A DNA stretch of 34,871 nucleotides, taken from positions 1 to 34,871 of the forward strand of contig DLTY01000053.1 of assembly GCA_002501535.1 (NCBI GenBank). The letters run 5' to 3'. This DNA is from a bacterium UBP7_UBA7824 (GTDB lineage: Bacteria > UBP7 > UBA6624). Numbering within the stretch: position 1 is the stretch's first letter; every line of letters begins with the position of its first letter. Positions 17,438-24,215 of the stretch are shown here, piece after piece. The translations under genes and the position numbers were made by a program. The notes below the pieces were generated by a model. The model saw nothing but the letters and a program-made list of their open reading frames with translations, ran no database searches and was not told where the DNA came from.

Positions 17438-18322
17438 TTAACCTGAATAAGAAAGGATAATCCACAGGAACATACAAAACGAAAGACTTGCAATAATTTT
17501 TTTATTTTTTTTATTCTGGGTTGTTCCAAAGATATAAATAATTGTTCCTAATATTGCCCACCATGCCATTTTTTCATTATTTGCAACATGAAGATTTCCT
17601 GAAATTGTAGAAAAAGGCATTGCAACTAATGGATTCATAATATTTGATCCAATCAGGTTTCCAGATATGATTGCCAGATTTTTTTTCTTAACAGCAGCAA
17701 AAGTCACTGTTAATTCTGGCAGGCTTGTTCCAAAACCAAGGATTAATCCTGAAAAAACTTCAGACCAACCAAATTGTCCAGCAAGTTTTATCGCTCCACT
17801 TACAGCTATATCTCCACCTTTCCAAAGTAAAAAAATGGATATTGCTATCTGGGCAAATATTTTGAAATCTACTATTCTTTTTTTATTTTTTGCTGTTTTT
17901 TTTCCAGGGAATAATGTTTTTGAAAACAATATATAAGTCAAAAGCAAAATGAAAGATTCCGTTTGGCTTATCTCTGAATTTAAGCAAAATATGTATAGTA
18001 TTGCTGGAGCTGCAATTGCGAGATAATTGCTAATCTTCTTGTATTCTTTTTCATGCGTTCCAAAAAATAATGCTATTGCTCCTATTAGTAGCGCATTAGA
18101 AGCATTGCTTCCATAAACATTGCCTAAAGCTATATTTCCTTCCTTTTGCATGCCGCTTGCAATATTTGTGAATAATTCTGGCAGGCTCGTCATGATTGCA
18201 ATTAAAGATAGACCAATTGTTAAATTTGATATGCCAAATTTTTTAGAAATTTTATCTGCAGCATTAATAGCCATATCTCCACCAAAAACAAGAAGAACAA
18301 CACCAAGAATAACTTCTATCAT
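17438..18322 (-). CDS. Cation/Ca2+ exchanger (CaCA superfamily, YrbG-like)
   Basis: This 294-residue inner-membrane antiporter has about ten helices and the two inverted alpha repeats of the CaCA family. Repeat 1 reads MTSLPELFTNIASG followed by GNVYGSNASN, and repeat 2 reads GTSLPELTVTFAA followed by GNLIGSNIMN. The Glu in each PE pair coordinates the transported cation. Repeat 1 has Met in place of the usual Gly of GTSLPE. An acidic central loop as in eukaryotic NCX is absent, so it is of the compact YrbG type. Its start overlaps the CCA-enzyme stop (TAATG), making it the last gene of the four-gene minus-strand operon. The ion could be Ca2+ with Na+, H+ or K+; the sequence does not decide. 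Confidence 0.88.
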   Translation of the reverse strand: MIEVILGVVLLVFGGDMAINAADKISKKFGISNLTIGLSLIAIMTSLPELFTNIASGMQKEGNIALGNVYGSNASNALLIGAIALFFGTHEKEYKKISNYLAIAAPAILYIFCLNSEISQTESFILLLTYILFSKTLFPGKKTAKNKKRIVDFKIFAQIAISIFLLWKGGDIAVSGAIKLAGQFGWSEVFSGLILGFGTSLPELTVTFAAVKKKNLAIISGNLIGSNIMNPLVAMPFSTISGNLHVANNEKMAWWAILGTIIYIFGTTQNKKNKKIIASLSFCMFLWIILSYSG

Positions 18323-19689
18323 TAAGTGTTTAATTCCTTTGTTGCATAGTTCAAAGCATCTTTTTGATTGGTGATTTTGTCATTGATTTGAAGATTTTTT
18401 ATTTTTTTTAACGTTTTTCCTATCAAAGGCCCTTCAGGGTAACCTATATCCATAAGGTCTGAGCCATTAAGCAATGGTTCTGGCAAGATTTCATTTTGCT
18501 TAAGGAAAAATGCGTCAAAAAGAATATCATGAATTTTTAAATGCTTTTCCGTCAATATTTGTTTTTTTATTTTTGCCGGGTAGGCATTCGCATCAGAAAA
18601 ATCTAACAATATCATGAAAATAGAATTTTCTTTGAAGGTTCTGAAAAATCTATTCATTGCTTTTTTTGTTGGATTCTCATTATTGTTTGATATTTGTGAA
18701 ACTCTTAAGTGGCCAGATATAGTTTCTTGTATACCTTTTTTTTCTTCATTTGAAAACCTTAGTTCTTCAAGATTTTTTTCTATTAAAGAGAATCCAATTT
18801 GAGCATGTTTTGGATATGTCATCTTTTGATTTTGGATAATTGCTGTTCTAGGCTTTCCAATATCATGAAATAAGACTGAGAGGTAAAACCACCATTTACA
18901 TTTTTTTTCATTTGCAATATGTTTTGACCACTTCGGATAATAATGATTAAACTCTAGAGTAACCTCTTGAAATTTCTTTAAAGCTTTTAGTGAATGTTCT
19001 TCAACGGTTATCTTTGAATCCTGATTAGCTTTGCATTTTTTTGTATGTTTCCATTCGTCAAAAATAATTTCTAAAATATTTGTTTTTACCATCAGATTTG
19101 CAAACTTGTGAGGATTTAGCTTGAATCCTTTTTTTATTTCATTATGGATCCTTTCTCCAGCACATTTTTTTAATAAATTTTTATATTTATTTATTTCATT
19201 TTTTAGATTTTCACTTAGTGAAAAGCTATTTTTCGTTGCAAATCTGAAAGCTCTAAGAATTCGGATTGGGTCATCTTTTATTGAATTAACTGTACAGCTT
19301 GAAATTTCTTTATTTTTTATATCCTCCAATCCATTTAAGGGGTCATAGAATCCTTTTTTGTCATTCCATGCAATTGCATTCATTTTAAAATCTCTCCTTA
19401 AAAGGTCATCTTTTATTGATTGTTCAAAATAAGTAATATCAATATTGATTTTTTCATTTTGAAATCTTACAGTTTTTAATTTTTTGTTGATTTTATGAAA
19501 ATTGCCATATTTTTTTTGAAATATTTGTTCTATTTTTTTTTTATTCTTTGCATTTGATGCTATGTCAATTTCTGTTATGAGATTGTTTTGATCCGATAAG
19601 GCTTCTCTTATTGCGCCGCCAACAATCCAAACTTCATCAAGTTCAAATATTTTTTTAGGTATATGTTTTTTGATTTTTTTTTCAATCAT
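18322..19689 (-). CDS. tRNA nucleotidyltransferase (CCA-adding, class II) with HD domain
   Basis: This 455-residue class II nucleotidyltransferase builds or repairs the CCA end of tRNA. Visible motifs are the head VWIVGGAIREAL, the carboxylate motif TEIDIAS (usually DxD; the first Asp is Glu here), RRDFKMNAIAW, and DPIRILRAFRFA in the neck. A C-terminal HD phosphohydrolase domain has LFHDIGKPRT (about 270-280). It might instead be an A-adding, CC-adding or poly(A) polymerase relative, which motifs alone do not separate. The protein is extremely rich in Lys, Asn and Ile, reflecting AT pressure. It starts just after the stop of the secreted unknown gene and overlaps the exchanger gene (TAATG). 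Confidence 0.88.
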   Translation of the reverse strand: MIEKKIKKHIPKKIFELDEVWIVGGAIREALSDQNNLITEIDIASNAKNKKKIEQIFQKKYGNFHKINKKLKTVRFQNEKINIDITYFEQSIKDDLLRRDFKMNAIAWNDKKGFYDPLNGLEDIKNKEISSCTVNSIKDDPIRILRAFRFATKNSFSLSENLKNEINKYKNLLKKCAGERIHNEIKKGFKLNPHKFANLMVKTNILEIIFDEWKHTKKCKANQDSKITVEEHSLKALKKFQEVTLEFNHYYPKWSKHIANEKKCKWWFYLSVLFHDIGKPRTAIIQNQKMTYPKHAQIGFSLIEKNLEELRFSNEEKKGIQETISGHLRVSQISNNNENPTKKAMNRFFRTFKENSIFMILLDFSDANAYPAKIKKQILTEKHLKIHDILFDAFFLKQNEILPEPLLNGSDLMDIGYPEGPLIGKTLKKIKNLQINDKITNQKDALNYATKELNT

Positions 19690-19691
19690 TA

Positions 19692-20342
19692 TTAATCCAA
19701 GGAAAAAAATGAAATTTCTGTTTTTTCATCAGCAATCTTCACTTCATAAACCCAGTTATTTTTAATATCTATTATCCAGCCTGGTAAATTTTTATCAAAT
19801 CTAGATATTGCATCTTCCAAAGTTCCTTCTATTGACCCTTCTGCCAATGTTCCATTTTTCCAAACGCCATGAGGAATTGATTTACCCAGCAAATTCCCTC
19901 CAAATGATTTTAGATCTTGGAATTGAGGATGATTTCCATTTTTTTCAATTCTCCATATTCTTTTAGCCTTGCCTAAGAGTCTAGCAAAAGCTTGACCCAG
20001 TGGAATTTTTTCCCACTGCTGTCTTTCTGGCTTTTCAAAAAGTTTTATTTTTTCTGAAAAATAGCTAATTGTTTTTGTTTCATTACTTGAAAATATACCC
20101 CATTTTGAAAATCCTGCACCTTCCACTGGTTTTGATTTTAAATTTTTACAACCAAGAATCTGGCCTGCATTATTTTTCAACGTGATAAAAAAAGCAGGAG
20201 ATCTTCTCATCTCTTCACAATTGCTTGGAGGACTGCCTTCAAATTCAATATAAGCTTCTATTAATGGCTTTAAGATCAATGACGCTTCTTCTTTTGGAGC
20301 TGCTACAAAAAGCAAAAAATATAATCCAAAAAATAATTTCAT
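19692..20342 (-). CDS. Secreted or periplasmic protein of unknown function
   Basis: This protein is about 216 residues. From the ATG at 20342, which overlaps the MscS-gene stop by one base (TAATG), it begins MKLFFGLYFLLFVAAPKEEA, a convincing signal peptide. An upstream ATG at 20366 would add eight charged residues and bury the signal. Two cysteines (in SNCEEM and LGCKNL) may form a disulfide. A central basic stretch (QAFARLLGKAKRIWRIEK) and a Trp-containing C-terminal beta-like region (GWIIDIKNNWVYEVKI) stand out. I recognise no family. Its place between an MscS channel and the CCA enzyme gives no functional clue beyond shared expression. Confidence 0.65.
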   Translation of the reverse strand: MKLFFGLYFLLFVAAPKEEASLILKPLIEAYIEFEGSPPSNCEEMRRSPAFFITLKNNAGQILGCKNLKSKPVEGAGFSKWGIFSSNETKTISYFSEKIKLFEKPERQQWEKIPLGQAFARLLGKAKRIWRIEKNGNHPQFQDLKSFGGNLLGKSIPHGVWKNGTLAEGSIEGTLEDAISRFDKNLPGWIIDIKNNWVYEVKIADEKTEISFFSLD

Positions 20343-21424
20343 TAATCTTTTTTTGGAGGATTCCAATCAATCGTTGTTGTTGGGAAGGCAAATTCAAGGT
20401 TTAAATTATTGAATTCTTGAAGTATTGTCATATTCACCTCATGCCTAACTTTTCTAAGGTCACCTCCTGATTTTTTTCTGATCCAGTAAACAACTTCAAG
20501 ATTTAATGAAGAGTCACCAAACTCTAGAAGGTTAACCCAGCATTTATCTTGCGTTTCAGGATGTTTTTTTATTATTGTTTCAAGTGTTTCTTTTGCTTTA
20601 TTTATAAGATCAAATGATGTGTTGTAAACAAGCCCTAAGACAACTTCCTGTCTAAAGCCTGAACGTCTGCTTCTGTTAGTTATTGTTGCAGATGAGACTG
20701 TTGCATTAGGTATTATGATTGCAGTTTTGTCTAAGCCTCTTAGTTTTGTTGACCTCAATCCTATTTCCTCAACATCACCTCTAACCCCATCTATTTCAAC
20801 TGAATCCCCAACCTCAAATGGTCTATCCATAAATAAAACTATCCCTCCAAAAGCTTGAGACAATGTATCTTTTGCTGCAAGTGCAAATGCAAGACCTCCT
20901 ATACCAAGTCCAGCAACAAGGCCCATAACATCGTAGCCAAGACCACTAATAATGACAACAAATGCCACTATCCAAACTAGCCCACCAGAAGAATTTTTTA
21001 AAACTGCAATAATTTGATCATCAATTTTTCCTTTACTTTTCTCAGCAATAGGCTCAAGGACAGATGCAAAAATAAAATTAACAATATGTTTTGTTGAACT
21101 TGCAATAGCTATTGCGATAATTACAAAGAATATTTTTTCTATTGTCTCGGTAAGTTCAGTTAGCTGTAGTGAGCCCTGTTGATCGTTCCAGCCTTTTTCT
21201 GTTGCAAGAATAATGATGAGCCAAGATAAAGGCTTCTCTATACCCTTTACAGTTTTTTCAGCTTCTTTTTTACCTTTACCTTCAAGGTAAGAGGTTAGCT
21301 TCTTATGAAAAAGACCCAATAGTATTACACCGATAAACCATCCTGCAAAGGGATAGATAATAAAATTAGACAAGAACTCTCCCCATTTTGGATCTGTTAG
21401 CATTGCCAAAGAGATTAAAGACAT
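20342..21424 (-). CDS. MscS-family mechanosensitive ion channel
   Basis: This 360-residue inner-membrane channel relieves osmotic pressure. Transmembrane segments lie near residues 17-37, 65-75, 93-113 and 146-165. The pore helix plus hallmark follows as GLGIGGLAFALAAKDTLSQAFGG, then the beta domain with FMDRPFEVGDSVEIDGVRGDVEEIGLRSTKLR and IIPNATVSSATITNRSRR. A C-terminal alpha/beta domain completes the MscS core. It has one more helix than E. coli MscS, typical of the YnaI/YbdG-like and marine variants. AGGAG at 21437-21433 sits 8 nt before the ATG and supports the start. It leads a four-gene operon with overlapping ends. Confidence 0.92.
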   Translation of the reverse strand: MSLISLAMLTDPKWGEFLSNFIIYPFAGWFIGVILLGLFHKKLTSYLEGKGKKEAEKTVKGIEKPLSWLIIILATEKGWNDQQGSLQLTELTETIEKIFFVIIAIAIASSTKHIVNFIFASVLEPIAEKSKGKIDDQIIAVLKNSSGGLVWIVAFVVIISGLGYDVMGLVAGLGIGGLAFALAAKDTLSQAFGGIVLFMDRPFEVGDSVEIDGVRGDVEEIGLRSTKLRGLDKTAIIIPNATVSSATITNRSRRSGFRQEVVLGLVYNTSFDLINKAKETLETIIKKHPETQDKCWVNLLEFGDSSLNLEVVYWIRKKSGGDLRKVRHEVNMTILQEFNNLNLEFAFPTTTIDWNPPKKD

Positions 21425-21504
21425 TTTTTTTACTCCTATTGTTACTTAATTTTAATTCAATTCTAAAACCTAATCTTTGTTACTGGTTGGTATGATTTGT
21501 GTAG
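21425..21504. promoter_or_regulatory. Divergent promoter region between mscS-like and saccharopine-dehydrogenase-like genes
   Basis: At 80 bp this is the longest gap in the window. It contains the AGGAG ribosome-binding site of the channel gene (complement of 21433-21437) and AT-rich sequence able to hold two promoters. TATGAT at 21491-21496 resembles a -10 box for the plus-strand gene. It would place the transcript start within a few bases of the ATG at 21505, which has no clear Shine-Dalgarno, so a leaderless message is possible. I found no good -35 match at 17 bp. Confidence 0.35.
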
Positions 21505-22617
21505 ATGGCAAGAGTTTTGATATTGGGAGCAGGCAGACAGGGGAGGGCAATTGCTTATAATTTGTCTTTTGATCATGAGATAATTCTTGCAGATAATGAT
21601 TCAGAAAAAATTGCTGATTTTATTAATTTCTCCAACAAACACCTGCCTGAAAGTGCAAGCATACAATTTCAAGCATTAGATGCATCTAATCCTGATGATT
21701 GGGTTTTGATGTATAAGCCTGATGCCATAGTAAATTCAGCTTCATACATGTTTTCACAAAAGTTAACAAAATATGCAATATCAAACAATATGCACTATGT
21801 TGACCTTGGAGGTAACCCTGATGTTGTTGCATTACAGCATGATATGAACCAAGAAGCGTTAGAGCAAGGTGTCGCTATCGTGCCTGATTGTGGGCTAGCC
21901 CCTGGGTTAGGGCAGCTTCTCGCTTCTTATGGTTTATCTAGAGTAGATGATGCAAAGGATGTAAGTATTTTTTGTGGGGGATTGCCAAAAGAACCATTAG
22001 AAAATAAATTTAAGCATTATTTGTTTTTTGCTGCTGAAGGACTTTTGAACGAATATTCTGGATGTGAAACCATTCTAGAGGAAGGTGAATTAAGAATCAG
22101 AGAATGTCTAGATGGAAAAGAAGAAGTCAAAATAGATAAAATAGGCAAGCTTGAAGCTTCACTTACAAGGGGAGGAATAAGCACTTCAGCAAATACTTTT
22201 CATGGTATCTTAAATAGTTATAAATATAAAACATTAAGATGGCCTGGTCATTGGGATTTAATGTTCAGATGGAAAAAAGAAGGTTTTTTTGAAACGAATT
22301 GGCAAGAAGATGCTTTAGCTTCTGCAGAAGAAAAGCTCGGAGAAAAAATTCCAACTTCAAAAGAGGACTTGGTTGTTCTTCTTGTTAAGGTAAGTGGAGA
22401 CAAATCAAAAATGGAAATTTTATTAATAGATCAAAATGATCCAGTGACAGGTTTAACATCAATGGAAAGAGCTACCGGCTTTCCTGCTGCTGAGATAGCA
22501 AGATTGGCAATGCGAGACAAGTTGAAAGCAGGTGTTTTAAAGCATGAAGCTGACCTTCCTTCAAAAATTATATTGAGAAGACTTGAAAAGTGCGGTCTTG
22601 TTTTCCAAATCAAATAA
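21505..22617 (+). CDS. Saccharopine dehydrogenase-like NAD(P)-dependent oxidoreductase (lysine dehydrogenase-like)
   Basis: This 370-residue protein has an N-terminal Rossmann domain (GAGRQG at 8-13, Asp30 after the second strand as in NAD binding) and the family signature DCGLAPG at 128-134, followed by a C-terminal substrate domain. The closest relatives I can name are the lysine 6-dehydrogenases and other short saccharopine-dehydrogenase-family proteins, which act on lysine-derived amino acids. The substrate cannot be read directly. It is a single plus-strand gene between two minus-strand operons, with its own upstream region. Its 3' end overlaps the convergent uvrC gene by 8 bp. Confidence 0.82.
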   Translation: MARVLILGAGRQGRAIAYNLSFDHEIILADNDSEKIADFINFSNKHLPESASIQFQALDASNPDDWVLMYKPDAIVNSASYMFSQKLTKYAISNNMHYVDLGGNPDVVALQHDMNQEALEQGVAIVPDCGLAPGLGQLLASYGLSRVDDAKDVSIFCGGLPKEPLENKFKHYLFFAAEGLLNEYSGCETILEEGELRIRECLDGKEEVKIDKIGKLEASLTRGGISTSANTFHGILNSYKYKTLRWPGHWDLMFRWKKEGFFETNWQEDALASAEEKLGEKIPTSKEDLVVLLVKVSGDKSKMEILLIDQNDPVTGLTSMERATGFPAAEIARLAMRDKLKAGVLKHEADLPSKIILRRLEKCGLVFQIK

Positions 22618-24214
22618 AAGTATTCTTTTTTCTTAATTTCCTATGGTGTCGTAAAGCAACTCTATGAGCATCGTTTCTTATTTTTATTAATAAATTATGA
22701 GCCGGTGAGTTTTTTTGCATCTTTACCTCTTTTAAGGTTTCTCCTGAGTAAATTTTTTCAAATTTTTTTGCAATACTTACGACAGGTATATTTAAAAAAT
22801 GTTCTTTAAGTGTTTTTACGGTTGACTTTAATTGAGTGATTCCCCCATCGACAAGTATTAAATCTGGCTGTTTTCCATTATTGATAATTTGCTTGCATCT
22901 TCTGGATATCACTTCGGCAATCATTCGTGGATCATCTATGCTTTTAATTGATTTGATTATGTAATTTCTTGTTAATTTTTTTTCATATTTGCCATTTTTA
23001 TAACAGACTTGACTTGCTACTGCATTTTCACCCATAAGATTTGATACATCAAAACCCTCAATATATTTTGGAGGATAACCAAGATCTATTTTTTCAGCAA
23101 GTTCATTTAAAGATTTTTGATTATTTTTATTTAGTTTATTTTTTTTGATCAGTGTATTTTTATACAGTTCATTCATTTTTTCTTTTTCCCATTTGAAAAA
23201 TGGAGTTCTTATCTTTGTTTTTGAAAACATAGGTATTTCTTTTAAGGCTCTAATATGTTTTAAACCTGGGTTGATGATTATTTTTTTTGGAATATTATTT
23301 TGTGCATAATATTGCTCTATCGCCTTAATGAAAACACTTTCATAACTTTTTAGTATTGGGTTTTTGACCGTGTATTTGAGCGGGTCAAAGACTCTTCCGT
23401 TTCTGATTTTAAGTATACTGAATAAAGTATTTGAATCATTTTCGATCAATAGTATTAAATCAGAATTTACATCTGTTTTGAGACTGTCTTTTTTTGCTTT
23501 TACAATTGATTTTAGACTAATGATTCTGTCTCTGTATTGCGCTGCCAGCTCATACCTTTTTAAATTTGAAGCTTCTGCCATCTGATTTTCGAGAATTTTA
23601 AAAATATTGTTTTTTTTACCATTTATAAAATCTACTGCTGAATTAACAGTTGCTTGATATGATTTTTTGTCTATTTTTTTTTCGCACGGAGCAGGGCATT
23701 GCTTCATTTGATAGTAAACACAGGATTTTATTGATTTTTTTTCTAGATCATATCTGCAGGGTCTTATTCCAAAATTTCTTTCAAGGAATGAAATAGTTTT
23801 CCTCACTGATTTAGAGTTGGAAAAAGGGCCAATGTATGTATGTTTTTTATTGATTGTTCTAGAAATTTTTAAATATGGATATGAGTCTTTGATTATGCTT
23901 ATATACGGATATGTTTTATCATCCTTCAAAAGAACATTAAATTTAGGTTTATGTAATTTTATTTCTTGAGATTCGAGAATGAGCGCAGAGTTTTCATTTT
24001 TTGTGATTGTGAATTCAATTTGGTTGATTGATGATATTAATATTTTTTCTTTTTTGTTTTCTTTTTTTTTATGTATCCAGCTTTTGATTCTTTTTTTAAG
24101 ATTTTTTGCTTTTCCTATATATAAAATTTCATTTTTTTTAGATATAAATTTATAAATTCCAGGAAGATTAGGAATGTTTGAAATGTTTTTTTTCATTTTT
24201 TCAGCAATGTTCAC
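22610..24214 (-). CDS. uvrC: Excinuclease ABC subunit C, lacking the C-terminal HhH domain
   Basis: UvrC makes the two incisions flanking DNA damage in nucleotide-excision repair. The N-terminal GIY-YIG nuclease (PGIYKFISKKNEILYIGKAKNLKKRI, about 19-44) cuts 3'. A cysteine cluster follows (CRYDLEKKSIKSCVYYQMKQ region, about 155-180), then a UVR motif (NQMAEASNLKRYELAAQYRD, about 205-225). The RNase H-like 5' nuclease shows FDVSNLMGENAVAS, LVDGGITQLK and NDAHRVALRHHR. At 534 residues the protein ends right after this domain, whereas usual UvrC (about 560-610) continues into a tandem helix-hairpin-helix. The start is a GTG one base after the uvrA stop; an ATG at 24196 is the alternative. The downstream DNA codes for another gene, so no frameshifted tail is available. 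Confidence 0.93.
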   Translation of the reverse strand: MNIAEKMKKNISNIPNLPGIYKFISKKNEILYIGKAKNLKKRIKSWIHKKKENKKEKILISSINQIEFTITKNENSALILESQEIKLHKPKFNVLLKDDKTYPYISIIKDSYPYLKISRTINKKHTYIGPFSNSKSVRKTISFLERNFGIRPCRYDLEKKSIKSCVYYQMKQCPAPCEKKIDKKSYQATVNSAVDFINGKKNNIFKILENQMAEASNLKRYELAAQYRDRIISLKSIVKAKKDSLKTDVNSDLILLIENDSNTLFSILKIRNGRVFDPLKYTVKNPILKSYESVFIKAIEQYYAQNNIPKKIIINPGLKHIRALKEIPMFSKTKIRTPFFKWEKEKMNELYKNTLIKKNKLNKNNQKSLNELAEKIDLGYPPKYIEGFDVSNLMGENAVASQVCYKNGKYEKKLTRNYIIKSIKSIDDPRMIAEVISRRCKQIINNGKQPDLILVDGGITQLKSTVKTLKEHFLNIPVVSIAKKFEKIYSGETLKEVKMQKNSPAHNLLIKIRNDAHRVALRHHRKLRKKNTFI

Positions 24215-24215
24215 T

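Noticed and set aside
17430..17445. Terminator hairpin between convergent ruvX and exchanger genes
   Set aside because: Only 3 nt separate the stops and no GC-rich stem with a T-run is visible.
22600..22620. Frameshift hiding a UvrC HhH domain downstream of its stop
   Set aside because: The DNA beyond the stop encodes the C-terminus of the saccharopine-dehydrogenase-like protein on the other strand, and no minus-strand frame there reads as HhH.
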